The position numbers and the translations under genes were made by a program. Positions 1 to 21,400 of a DNA stretch of 64,000 nucleotides are shown in pieces. The stretch comes from Pterobdella sp. o SKG-2022. Its lineage: Eukaryota > Annelida > Clitellata > Hirudinida > Piscicolidae. The notes under the pieces were generated by a model that saw nothing but the letters and a program-made list of their open reading frames with translations, searched no databases and was not told where the DNA came from. Location: positions 3,757,651 through 3,821,650 of the forward strand of contig OZ038327.1 of assembly GCA_964035795.1 (NCBI GenBank), given 5' to 3'. Every line of letters begins with the position of its first letter. Position 1 is the stretch's first letter.

Positions 1-832
1 AATTGAAAATTCACAATGAAAAAAGATAAAAAAGACAAAAAAAAACAATAATAACAAAAATAGTAGCACTAAAAACAAAAAAAATAAACAATATAAAAAA
101 CAACAATAATAATAAGAACAATAATAAAAAAAGAGATGATGATGAAGAGAGAGTAAAATTGAAACAATAAGAAGAGCTACAATGGGAAAAACATTGCAAA
201 AAAGCACAATTACTGGAATATTTGAATCAAAATATAAATATTTCATCTATTTAATTGATATATAAAAAAAAGATTTTGCTAATTGAAAGTTTTATTCTTT
301 GAGAATAATCTGGAAAGTGTCTGATTGTGTTTTGTTGAATTGATTAGAGAACTAATAATAAACAAAAATAGCAAAAAAAAAACAATAATAATCACAACAA
401 CAAAAAAAATAAATATAAAATTACAAAAAAAATAATAAAAAAAATAATAATGATATTTAATAGGTATTATTTATTATAGTTAAATCTTTTATCTATAGGA
501 ATACTCAACATCCCGAATAACTTGAAGATCCCTTGACCCATTGGTTATCCGGTTGGCATCACATTGTATTGGAGATTAACACCCTGATAATAACAATAAC
601 ATTTTGGATAGAACAAATAATAACAATAATTGAGAGATTAATAGTAATAATAATAGGGAAAATAATAACGGTTTTCAGTATTCATTAAAATAATGCAAAT
701 GATACAATAACAAATGAGATACTATTATTGATGAGAACTGGTGGTATAATTATTATTATTAAAACAAAGATATTGATAAAATGCAAAAACTTAAAAGATG
801 TACAACTAGTTGAATTGTATCAAAACTATAAA
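1..832. other. AT-rich left flank with no gene seen
   Basis: The stretch is A-rich with short AAT/AAC runs. No credible ORF is visible on either strand, and no heat-shock element could be defended upstream of the small HSP. It presumably holds the promoter and 5' UTR of the gene starting at 833. Confidence 0.5.
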
Positions 833-8066
<7,234 letters not shown>

Positions 8067-8837
8067 TGATAATAATGATAATAATAATAATAATAATACT
8101 AGAAATTATAAAAATAAAAATAATGATTATGATAATTTTAATAATAAGAATAAAATTAATGAAGTTATCAATAAAAGTAAGAAAAATTGTTAATCGATAG
8201 GAAAAAAATAAGGATTTGTGGGGAGGGCATGAAAGAAAAATTGACTAAAAACAAATTATCGATAAAAAATTAAATGAAAAAATCAATAATATAAATAAAT
8301 AAGTTAATGATAAAAACAAGCATTAGCGGGATTTTTGTTGTTTTGTTCCATTTGAACACGCTCACGATTTGCTGATTAAACCTTGAAAGTTATTATCATT
8401 TTTGTTTTTATTTATATTATTAATTTGTTTTTATTGTTATTATTTTATGATTCTTCTTATTGTTATTGATGCCTTGGTAAACATTTCAAAGCAGCTCACT
8501 ATCCTATTTTTCGTTGAAGCCTTTTGTTTTATTCTTTTTGTTTTGCTTACTATTTTTTTTATTGTTCATGACATTCTTATTTTATTTTTATTGTTCTTAT
8601 CATTTTTTATTTTTTGAATGTATTTTTTAGACTTTTATATTATTATTGTTATTACTTTTAAAACTTTTCATTATTATTGTTATTATTTTTATATTTAATT
8701 ACTTTATTTTTTAATCCATTTTTTTTCGTTTATTTTTATTTTTTTTATTTATTTTTCAAAATTCTATCAAAGTTGATTTCATTTGTTTATGTTTTCATCT
8801 TCACCTATTGTTCTCACTATTATTTTCAAAGTTTTTA

Positions 8838-8869
<32 letters not shown>

Positions 8870-9536
8870 TTTTGTTATTTTTATTTTTTTGAGTAGTTTT
8901 TTTTTTATATTTTTTTCAAAAAAAAAGGGGTTTGAGTCCGGTTTTTTTTGCATATTTATGGAGTATTTATACATTATATTGCTATTTTCAACTTTGCCAT
9001 AACTATTACGTTTATTATTATTTTTATTCTTATTTTTTAAATTTTTTCTTGTACATTGTTTTTTTATCTTTATTCAAAACATAACTATTTTTTTCTCATG
9101 ATCATTTTTTCGCCATTATCCATCCTTTTGTACAAACATTTTAATATGCATTTTGATGAATTTTGCTTCTTATTTTGTTATTTTTGTTTATTATTTTATT
9201 GTTTATTATAATATTATTATTACATTTTGCATAGTATTGTTAATCAGTTGTGATTATCATCGCTTGCCTTGCCGCTTGGAAGAAAAGAAAAAATTTTCTT
9301 GTTTTTATTCTAGTTTTTTTCTATTCGCTTTTTTGATTATTACTTTTTACCATATTCATGGTAATGATCTTTACTGGATTATTATTAAAAGTAATATTTT
9401 AATTATGGTTATTCGAATCTATATTTTTGTTATTATAATTTCCATTTTTATGATTTTCTTTTTCACTCCATATTTCAGTAAGATCACAACTATTTTTGTT
9501 TTTTTAGTTAATTATTATTTTGTAATGGAAGGAATA

Positions 9537-9773
<237 letters not shown>

Positions 9774-10285
9774 GTTATGTCATTGCTTTGTTTCATTTCT
9801 AAATGGTAAACTTTTGCAAACGTGAGCATTCTTAGAACTGTGAAAATAATTAAAAAACAACTGTTTTTTAGAAACTTTACTAACATTTCCAATTTATTTA
9901 AAAAGTTTTCCAAAATTTTTGTAATTAATTTATTAAATTAATTTTTTTTGTTATTTTTCAAGTAATTTTTTTATTATGCTGAATTAATTTTATGAGTTTC
10001 AAGCACTTTATCGCTAAATTTTTTCATCTTTTTGGGCGATTTCCAATTTTCCGCACGTGTTTTTTGTGCTTTTTCGTTCGAAGTATTCCAACTGTTTATG
10101 ATATTTTTTTGTTGAAATAGATTTCATATTGATGGTTTTGCCAGATTTTTCTACGAATCTTTCATTTTGAATGAATTTTTGAATAATTCCAATTTTCATT
10201 TTATGCAAATTTTTTCATGCATGCTCTCTTCATGTATATATTTTCGAGTTTTCTATCACACGAAAAAATATAAACATACACCGAT

Positions 10286-10717
<432 letters not shown>

Positions 10718-10823
10718 TGAAATTATAGAATAATCTTTGAGGGCATTTTAAACTTTCTGCCAACTTCAACGTTTCAATCTAGACGTAGATTACTCTGCCT
10801 CAATTATATAGTTTGATGGACAG

Positions 10824-10855
<32 letters not shown>

Positions 10856-11439
10856 CTTAAAAAACAATACTAATGAATTATAAAAAAATAATAATAAAAG
10901 AGATTAAAAAAATAAACTAATATTGATGATAATTATGATAATATATATATATAAAAAATACCTGTTATAATAAAAATTTCGGTAAAACTGCCTACTCAAA
11001 GCCAGAAGTGTGATTATAGATAGATGACAAAAAATTATAAAAATTATGATAAAAAAAATAATATTAAGAATAATAATATCAATAACAATGAAATTAAAAT
11101 AATTATAATAATAATAATAATTATTATTATTATTATTGAAATAATAATAGCATAGTATGAAGCCATCTAGCGTAGAAACAAAGTCAATTTTGAATCTTTT
11201 TTGCTTTGATCTTAAGTTTCATTACAAACGTTCCTACTTAGTTTTCACTTTTAACCGTTTTGCCATGTGATGAATTTGAATTCCAAAAAAAACAAATAAA
11301 AATTTTATTTTTTTTTTCAAATATATAAAACTGAACTTTTTTCCATTGATATTTGGAAACCAAAAATTAACAAAAAATCAATTTAAAAGTCTTTGCGATC
11401 AAAATATCGTACATAGGTCAAACAATGGTGAGTACATGA

Positions 11440-11736
11440 GCCCGAATCAAGCAGCACAAAGCAGACATTAAGAAAGCGATGTCAAGAATAACCAAGCATG
11501 CCTGCCAATGCAGTCAAGGAGAAGTTAATTTGATTCTAAATAATAACATAAATGAACATTTGTATACCTAAGTATTGAGAGGAAAAAGAATTCAATCGAT
11601 TTTGCTTGAAGTTATCCATGAATATGAGTCATTGATAACTGTTGATATCTCTGTAAAAGTGGTGTGTTACCATTCGCTACACTATGAGACGTGCATAGAG
11701 GGTTCTAAGCAGAGAATATATGTTGACGTAAAATAG
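11440..11736 (+). pseudogene. Decayed ORF, probably from a mobile element
   Basis: One frame stays open for 98 codons apart from a single TAA at 11569, in AT-rich DNA where several stops would be expected. It reads ARIKQHKADIKKAMSRITKH early on and ITVDISVKVV near the end. The family is not recognised. It ends just before the foldback element at 11754, which suggests a transposon remnant, but it could also be an isolated decayed exon. Confidence 0.35.
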
Positions 11737-11753
11737 CCAGAATTCAAGATACT

Positions 11754-11916
11754 AGAAACAAACACTAAGGTTCATTGAGAAACTTAATACACGAAGCTTT
11801 TCGTAAAAGTATCTTACATTATCTTGTGTAGGAAACCCACACACTAGCTAATGTAAGATACTCTTACGAAAAGCTTCGTGTATTAAGTTTCTCAATGAAC
11901 CTTAGTGTTTGTTTCT
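11754..11916. mobile_element. Foldback (MITE-like) element with 68-bp inverted arms
   Basis: The left arm 11754-11821 and the right arm 11849-11916 are reverse complements with one visible mismatch over 68 bp, around a 27-base centre. The core includes GTAAGATACTCTTACG and AAAGCTTCGTGTATTAAG. Degenerate single-arm copies occur at 29531, 48879, 56444, 57700, 58418 (reverse) and 62920, so this is a dispersed family. There is no coding capacity, and target-site duplications are not obvious. Confidence 0.8.
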
Positions 11917-11937
11917 ATTATATGCGGAGAAAATATG

Positions 11938-12105
11938 TAATGCGGTATTTATAAAGCGCTTTTCCTTGTATTTCAAAGCACTTCCTAAAATTTAATGTAG
12001 CGAAAACACACTTTGGAACAGGTGCTAATTGTCGGCCCACACGGGATCGAGCCCGGTAAGTTAAATAATTAGTCTAATGCTCTACAAGCTGAGCTATACG
12101 GACCG
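11938..12105 (-). mobile_element. tRNA-derived SINE, nearly full length
   Basis: In reverse orientation it has a tRNA-like head (12030-12105, with GAGCTATACGG and a B-box complement GGGATCGAGCCC) followed by the body found at 57003-57103. It lies about 350 bp upstream of the NUP214 start codon and directly after the foldback element. Confidence 0.85.
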
Positions 12106-12460
12106 AAAAATAGTCGAAAAAATTAAATTCCTTTACTGAGTTGATATCTTTTTCTTTATTTTACCTTACAGTCCTTCTATAATCATCTGGCAAAATAAAT
12201 TTTTGGAGATTTCTTTTTATATATTTTTGAATTTCTTTGACGGATCTTATACTTGAAAGTCTTAATGGGTCTTATCCAATTAAAAACGTTATTTTTTTTT
12301 AAACAAACTATAATATCAAATAAAATTTATGATTAAATTTTTAGTTCAATTACAAATTTTTTCATTTAAATTATAAATTTTTGAACTAAGCCAACTAAAC
12401 TAAAAGGTATTTGTTTTAACTGAAATTTCTATTTAACCGCTCGGAAGCATTATATTTAAA

Positions 12461-15400
12461 ATGGCTGTAGAAATTTTAGAAAAAGACCTTACGGTATGTT
12501 TTTTAATTAAATTTTTTATTATATTTTGTTTTATTTATCAAGATACAAGTTAAAATTCAAAAATTTATGATTGCCGATAAATTTCAACAAAGCATGTCTT
12601 AGTGCACTTTTAGAATGGAAATTTTGTAAAGTAAATGGTTTTGTTAATTAATTTAATTTAAATGAAAACTAATGAAACAACAGTATTAGTATTAGTTTTA
12701 AATATTGAAATTTTCTAACTTACTAATAATTCAATAAAATAAAAATAATTTTTGAATAAAATAAAATAAAAATTTCTCCCAAAACTCATCACAATGTACA
12801 TTTTAGTTTTAGAAGTTACCTACTTGATTATCAAAATTTGACTTATACAAGCTGAGAATAGTTTGAGTTTATGAAAAACATGAAAATTGTTGTAAAATTT
12901 AGCTCTCAACAAGAAAATTATTTCAGAGTAAAATTAGCAAAAAAGTTGATTTGCTACAAATAAGATTATAGTAGCATTAACATCAGGAGTTTTTAGGCCA
13001 CGTAACTATTATGAAATTTTCTAAAAAAAATAAAACAATTTATTATAAATAATTATCAAATCAAAGAAACCATTCTTCAAAAACACCCCTTAAACCTATA
13101 ACAACCCTACTAGGACCTTTCATTTTGTCATCTGCTTCGCTTAAAAGTGGGAGATAATTTGGGGGGTGAGACTAATAACCCAAGAAATAGTCTAATCACT
13201 GTTTCTAATAAATTTGGATATATCTTCGCAGCTCATGGGAACCGTATGTTGTGAATTTTTTCATTATATATGAGCTCTAGTTGTTTGATTTGGTTTTGTA
13301 TAAATCCACTTTTTTGAAATTACCATCATGGAAAATTCTCTATTATTTTTAACATTTATATCTGAATTCACACACATATACATCATAAACAATCAAACCC
13401 ACGTACACATATTTAAGCTCATAAACCCACACACACAGGGTTGGTAGTAATTGACCACAAACAGTTAGATGAACAGATCAGAGAGGACAACAATATCAAA
13501 AGAAGGGCCCAACATATCACTGACATGTATGTGATGAATACAAGTTTATAAGTGCGTGATAAGTATATTAACAAGTTAAGTGTGTGGGTGTGTGTTTGTT
13601 TGTTCGTTTGTGTGTGTGTGTGTGTGAGTAAACAGATGTGTGTAATAGAAACATTATCCCACAGTGGCCAGTTTAAATACTTGGCAAACTTTCAGCTGGA
13701 TTCACCTGTTCTTCATATCAGTGTTAGTTAATTGTTTTTTTATTATATTTTTATTTTTATTTGTGTTATTATTTAAGTATTATTTTATTATAGATATTTT
13801 ATATAATACACACACACAGTTGAACAGCACCGAGGAAGCGATATTATTGGTCAGGAAAACGGATAGTTTTATATTTGCTGATGTACTTGCCACTAAGTCT
13901 CTCATTGAGGTTTGTGTGTGCGTGCTCGTTTCTATTTTGTGTGTTTGTGTAGTTTTACATGTAATTTTGTGCGTGCGTGTGTGAATATTTTATCTGTTTG
14001 TGTGTGTGTTATCTGCTACTTCATAGATAGATAGATACCAAAATTTTAAATCCAGTTTAATGCCCACTATACCGAGGGTGGACAGATTAACTTCACTTAC
14101 AAAGCATTTTTTGCTTTTTTATCTACTCCTTATATTGATTCCGTCTTTCCTAAAACATAATTTCTTTCATGAGGTCTATTATAATCATTAACATTCCCCC
14201 ACAGAGCAATCTGACTACCCAAACCACCATAAAACTGACTGATAACCCATCCCAAAATTTTTCGACCATCTGTTGGAATCCCAGCCTTGACTTCAAGTTC
14301 ATCTTCGCTGTTATATCCACTGAGGGAGTGTTGACCATTTATGAAGTGCTAGAGGCCAATTCTTTCAGGATTGTTGCCTCTCTCAAGGATTCCAAAACCA
14401 AATTTGGAGCTCAGTTCACTTGTGGTTTGTTTGTTTGTCTTTATGGATCATTAAATCTTTTTAAAAATTTGTCAATAGGAAGCACCATTTCTGTCAAATC
14501 TTATTTGCAAAAATACTTCAGAGCCTCTTATCCATCTGTCTCACAACCACACAAAAAATCTCTTTTCACCCACCACCACCTCCTTCACAACCTCTCCCAC
14601 CCACAAACCACACAAAACACTCCTCCTAACTCCACCACATTACACACCCTTTTCCATCCTCCTCACAATCACACAACACATCCCTCTCCACCCACCACCT
14701 TCTTTACAACCGCATTCCACCCATCCCAAATCCACACTACCACCACCTCCCTTCTTCTAGGATTTTGGTCACCCAAAGGCAAGCAGATATGTGTGGGTGA
14801 TGATGTTGGGTGCATGCATCTTCTCACCCATGATCTCACTTCCAAGGGGTCCATCCCAAAGTGTCCACAAATCACTGCTGGTTGTAAAGGTTAGTGGTGT
14901 AGTGGAGTGTTAGTGAGGGTGGGGGAAGAGTGATGGGAGGTGGAGGAAACGGTGGCTAATGGTAGTTGCAGTGATGGGGTGTAGATGAAGTGGGGATGGA
15001 GATAAGAATAAGTGGTGGGTGGGTGGAGTGATGATGAGAGCTTGATGAGATTGTGTAATAGTTTATTTTGAAGTCAGGTGTTTTTAATTCAGTAGGAAAA
15101 TCAAGCTTTCAACTAAAATATGTTTCAGACTCAACAACTCATAACCAGACACTAACATATATTCACAAACACACACAGTATTAGACATCCTATGGGAGAC
15201 AGCTCACTCATTCTTTATAGCATACAAATGCAAGGGCCAGCAGCCTTTCCTAGTGCATGCCTTTGTTCAGGTGGGTAAGGTGAGGGATCTGATGGGTGGA
15301 TGAGACAGATAGATGGATGAGTGATTGGATATATGAATGTATGGATGGGTACAGAGATAGATGAATGGATGGATATGATGATAGATAAATAAATAAATTA

Positions 15401-18400
15401 GAAATTCTATATATTAATTATATATATTTTATTTTGATAAAGCGCTAGTAAATAGGTATAAAATGATAAAAAACCCACACACATGCACAGAAAGGCCAGG
15501 TAACTCACACTGTCTATGAGGATGTGTGTTATGGTTCTGAAGAGCAGGATGTGGCCTGCTATAACATGATCTTGATTAGGCCTTGGTGGGCAGAATAATA
15601 ATAATAATAATAATAATAGTATTTATAATAACAATAATAATATTATTAATTATAACAAAAATAAAATTAAAAAAACAATAATAATAGATTTAATAATAAC
15701 TATAATACCAGCATTAATAATGCTAATAATAGTGTTAGTGGTAGTAATAATAAAGAAAACAATAATTACAAATATAGCTTATTGAATTAATAAAAGCATT
15801 GGTAGCAGTAACAATAACATTATGGATAGTAGTAATAATATAAATAATAATAAATGATACTAATAATAATAATCCCAATAATAATGGAAATATTTTATAA
15901 TAATACTAAATAATAATAATAAAAATCCTTAATAATAATCATAAAAATAGCAATAATACTCTCCAGGGACATGATATTGGTAGCATCATCATCATCAGTG
16001 GAGATGTGTGTGTTGTTGAAGAACCAGGTGAGACCTGGTGTCATAATAATAATAATGAAGTTATAGCAGTAAAGATTAGGATAATGAGTTTTCAAAAATA
16101 ATAATAGTAAGAATAAGAAATTAAGAATGAAACTTTCAGAAATAAACTTGAAAATGAATTTCTCCATACTATTATTATTATCACTTTTTTGAATACTCAG
16201 ACATCAAAATGGGTCAAGGGGAATATAGATGAGGGAAGGCCTGAGGTTGCTTTTATTATTATTTTTGTTGTTCTTATTTTTATTATTATTATTAGTAGTA
16301 GTAGCATAATTACTATTATTCTTGTTATTATCATCATTATTTTATTATTATGATTATTATTCTTCCCAATAGATCCCATTAACGAGCGACTTTGGCACCA
16401 ACTTACCTATCTGTATCTCCTTATACACAAACTCCTCTGCCGTCTATATGAAGGGTGAGATTATTTTTATTATTATTATGTTATTTTTTAATTTTTTCAA
16501 TGGTTTTCATTATTGTTACTATTTTTATTCTCCGCTTATTTTTAATAATTATACGCCTTTGCTGTTTATGTAATACTATAGTTAATTCGCTATATTGTTT
16601 ATGTAATGCAAAGTAATCAGTGAAAACACTATCATTTCTTCTCACTCCATACATTATCCTTCTTCTCAACTCCCTTGCATGTCCCCCATCACCACTCACA
16701 CATCCCAAATCTCCACCTTCATACCCACTTCGTTACACACTCACCTTCACACCCACCCACTTCTATTCCTGAATTCACCCACCCCATAAAGGCACCATGG
16801 AGCACCCACCCTCCTTGATATTGATTGTGATGGCATCGGATGGAACTTTGGTTTTCAATTATGTGCTGAACACTTCTCGACCATCCCTCAACACGTCACC
16901 AACACCAAAAATTACCAATCCTTTTTTAGTTGTTGCAGGTAGCGCTAGTAGTGCAAGTATTAGTAGTGGTAGTGTTGGTGTTGGTAGTAGTAGTGGTGGT
17001 GTTGGTTTCAGCATAGGTAATTTACTATCAAATAAAGGTGATGATAATACTGCTGGAAACACCACCGTTAGTAGCAGTAGTAACAGTGGGTTCAACTTCG
17101 GCGCTAGTAGCGTGAGCAGCGGTTTCAATTTTGGCGGTACTTCTAGCGCTGGAGCTGACTTCACTTTTGGGGGAGGTGTCGCTACCCCATCGTTTCCAGT
17201 ACACTCTACACCCAAACCTTCCTTCGCGGAAGGTTTCTTCAAGAACAGTAACTTAGCACCAGTGTCACAAGCAACTAGTATTACTACCACTTCTCAACAA
17301 CCCACAAGCAGCATCTTTCAACAATCGAATGTTGCCACTACACAACCACAACAATCTGTATTTTCGTTCAATCAACCACAGCAACAACAATCATCAAGTC
17401 TTCAACAACAACTACAACAGAAGAAAGATCTACAACAACAAAATGTTATCCAACAAGCGGGTTCGGTTGATTCGTTGAAGCAACAAGAGATTAAGCAACA
17501 ACTACTCAAACGCCAAGAAGAACATCAACAAAAGATACAACAACAACAAAAACCAACGCTAGCAACAACAACACCGAAACAACAATCGACTCAACAACTT
17601 CAATCAACACAACAACAACCACTGCAACTTTTCAAGACGCAACAAAAACAACAGCAGCCAACACAACAACCGCAACATCTCGAGACACAACAAGAGTCCA
17701 CAACAACACAACATCTTGACAGCAACAATCTTGATCCTTATCTCAAAAGCATCATAGATGAGGTATGGTAATGATGATGATCATTGGATTATATATTAAA
17801 TATATATATATACATTGTTATTGTTATTGATAAGAATTCTTATTATCGAAATGGCTAAACAAAAACTCATACTAATACTATTTTTCTTATTTTCAAATAT
17901 TTTTTTTGTTATTCTCGTAGTTATTTTTATTGTTATTATTATTATTATTTAATCATCAGGTGACCCACTTTGAGAAGGAGTTGAAAGCCATAAAATCCAA
18001 GCCATCTATCTCATTATCAGACAGTTTCAACCAATCAGAGAAGAGCAAGATGGTCATGAGGACCAATAAGATTCAAGCTGAGTATCAGTTACTGAAGAAT
18101 GAATTGATGGTTAGATTAGTGGATATATTAATAAGAAAATAATAAGCTTAAAAAATATAATAATAGTAATATAATATTAATAAACTCAACATAATAATAA
18201 AAAAAAATGAATTCAACAAAAAGTAATAATAATGATAAAACTCAAAAAATGTGCAAAACAATCAATTCCACAGATAATAAAGAGTGACTCAGACGAATCC
18301 AAAACAGTGTTGATTGAGTTGGAAGGAATGATCGAAAAAATAAAATGGATGAATGAAAGGGAAAAAAACATCCATTTCCTGTCTCTTTTGAAAAAGCGCC

Positions 18401-21400
18401 CTTTGGGGAAATCTCAAGTATCCAAGATGGCCGCCTTAGAAGTGAGCGTGGCCAGAGTGGTGAGTCACATGACGACGTGTGAGGATTCGATTGGACGAGA
18501 TTATCAGTTGTATCAAGGCGTGCTATCCAAACAGAAGTGATTGAGTGGGAGAGGGAGAAAGTAGGGTTTTGGTTGTGTGTGTTTTGTGGTAGTCAGAAGA
18601 AAGGGTTATTTTTTAACGTTTTAGAGACACCTCAATGCACTTTTGATGCTAACGTATTATGTTAAGGCTATACTTACCGAAAATTCTAGCTTTTTTTGGT
18701 TAATGTATTAAATTTTCTCAATAATATCGACGTTAATGATTATTGAAGATAGAGTCATATATTTCTATTGCGGAACGGTTGTACTAGGTGTGTTTTGGGG
18801 GGTTAATGATGGTATGTATTTTTTTAAAGAATGGGCGAGTGGAGGCGGAATGGCTTTCCTGTTTAATTTGGTGTGATATTGGGTTTGTTTGGAGGGGTTG
18901 AGTGAAGGTTGTGAGGTTTTTTCAAGTTTGATTGCCTTGGTTTGTTATCGGTTTTTATCATTAAAAAAACACAAAAAACTAAACACACACACTTGGACTT
19001 GGAAGTGCGTTATCCACTTGACAGTAGGTGCACTGAAGATTGATTTCTGGAACATTTCTTCACGTGGTTATGTAGTTCTTGTTTTTTGAAAACGTTATTG
19101 CAATTCGGGCAATGTTGTAATGATGGCGCTTTGTGGACTTGGCGGATGTGGTTTGTCAGACCTGCCTTGTTGACCGCTATTTTGTTGCAACCTGGATGCT
19201 GGCATTGGAATGAAGAGCTTTTGGAGTGAACATCAAAAATATTTTTTTTCAAATCTCGTTTCTTTCAGCTTCTTCATTTGTTTTTTGCGGTAGCGATTTG
19301 ATATTTTTGCGCCAATCGTTTCTGTTGCGAGCTTCTGTTTTCCAGGTGTCAATAATGTTTAGCTTTTTTAGGTCTGTATATATTAGGTCATGCCATCTCT
19401 TCTTTTGACCACCTTGAGACCGTGAACCTTCAGCAATTTTGCTCACCATCAATTTCTTTTGGAGCCTTGAATTTTCCATTCTTTCCAAGTGCCTAAGCCA
19501 CTGGAGTCTTCTTCGTTGAATCATCACGTCAACTCGCTCTATTTTTGATTTACATCGTAGTTGGGTGTTTCTCAGTTTGTCCCAAAGAGAAGTCTCCGTG
19601 ACGATTCTCAGACACCTATTTGTGAAAACTTGGAGACGCTGTATGTGGCATTGAAGAACATTCCAAGTTTCGCTGCCGCATAATAGCGTTGGTATTATAA
19701 TGGCTTTGGAAAGTTTCAGTTTGGTGGAAACTTATTTTCCGTTGATACCATACCAACCGATAAGGCTGCGAAAGACTTGGGATGCTTTATTGATACGTGA
19801 TTCAACTTCTGCATCGACTGTGTTGTCACTGTTTAAGATACTGCCCAGGTATTTAAACTGTGTCACTTGTTCGATGTTTATATCATCACGTATTGCCAGC
19901 GTTGTGTTGAGGCTTGGAATTGAGTTTTTTGGTAGAATGGTCATGTATTTTGTTTTGCTGAAGTTTATTCTCAGTCCAAAACACACACACACACGCACAA
20001 ACAAACACCTACAGAAGTACCCAGTTACCCCAACTACAGATGATCTACGATACCTTGAAAGCCAATCTGAGCACCATCAACAGGCTAAAGAAGACCCTCA
20101 GTGCTATCAATAATAAACAACCCTCCAACCAATGCCTTCTTAATACCAGGTTGTGAGGGGGGAAGGAGGGGTTGGTGGTGTTAAGGTATGAAGCGGTTCG
20201 TTGTATAGGTTGGAGGCTGGAGGTTTTTTGAGGTGTTAGGTTAAGATGAGTGGGGTGGTGCGTTGAGGTGGTATTGATGGGAATAGTAGGTTGTGTGGGG
20301 TGGGAGAGGGATTGATGGGGAAAAAGTAGGTAGGTGTTAGGTGTTTGGGAAATAGGACCAGGGATAAGTGGATGGCTGTGTGGTAGCTTTTCATTTTTTT
20401 AATAATAAAATATCCTATAAATATAAAAAAATATAATTGTATAAAATAAAATCAAAACCCACCACACCAGTCTGGAACACTGCCAACATCTGCTGTCCAA
20501 TTGCCAGCTCAACTCCAAACTGGGTCAAGTGTCCATAAGTACGTCAGGAGGTCAAGATCAATTCAGGAAGAAGGAAGGTTGATGATTTGAGGATTATTTT
20601 TACTTTTAATATTTATTTCATGGTTATTTTTGTTTTATTATTATTATTATTATTTATCATTATTATTGTAGATCTATTATCGACTTGTTCTGATTTCCAA
20701 TAGCAATTTTACTTTTTTGTCTTTTCATAATTGTTCTCTTCATAAAGGATTATTATTACTAACGTTGGCGATATTATTATTATTTTTATTATTCTTTTCA
20801 TTATTATTATTGTTATTATTACTTTTAATACAGCACACCTAGCTAAACTGCTAGGACGTCGGAAAGTGGTGCCAATCAAATCGACTGTGCCAAGTGAGTA
20901 GTGTCTTTGATGTGGTTTTTGTTGATGTGTGTTGCTGTTGGTGATGTTGTTTTATTGGGTGTTGTCTTGATGTTGTTGAGTTGTTGATTTGGTTCACGTT
21001 GATGTGGTTGTTTAATTTGTTGATTTTGGTTTTTTTGTTTTGATATTGATGGTGTTGATTCAGTTTATGTTAAAATGGATAGATTTTTTTACAATATCTT
21101 TGTTGTTTTTAGTTTTGTCAAATTGCCTTGATGTATGCATGCATTTTTTCTTTCAGAAAATTTGGATAATTCTTTACTGATGTCGACGTCAAAAATGAGG
21201 CAGATGACTAAAAGTTTAGAATCAAGTCAACAAATACAACAACAATCAACAATCTCATCACAACAACAATCAACAATCTCATCACAACAACAATCAACAA
21301 TCTCATCACAACAACAATCAACGTTATCTCAACAACAAAAATCCACACCATCCCAACAACAACAATCAACTCTATTCCAAGCCCAACAAACACCATCACC

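Noticed and set aside
728..832. Upstream start for the small HSP
   Set aside because: The codons before 833 are Ile/Lys simple sequence with no similarity, and the ATG at 833 has a better start context.
12030..12105. Functional tRNA genes at the tRNA-like sites
   Set aside because: All copies have mismatched acceptor stems and are followed by the same non-tRNA body, so they are SINE heads. None was called as a tRNA.
13439..13526. Possible RIB43A-like exon (VIDHKQLDEQIREDNN)
   Set aside because: It splices in phase on both sides (VSNKFGYIFAAHGNR before, QFKYLANFQLDSPVLHIS after) and aligns with the NUP214 propeller, so it is NUP214 exon 3.
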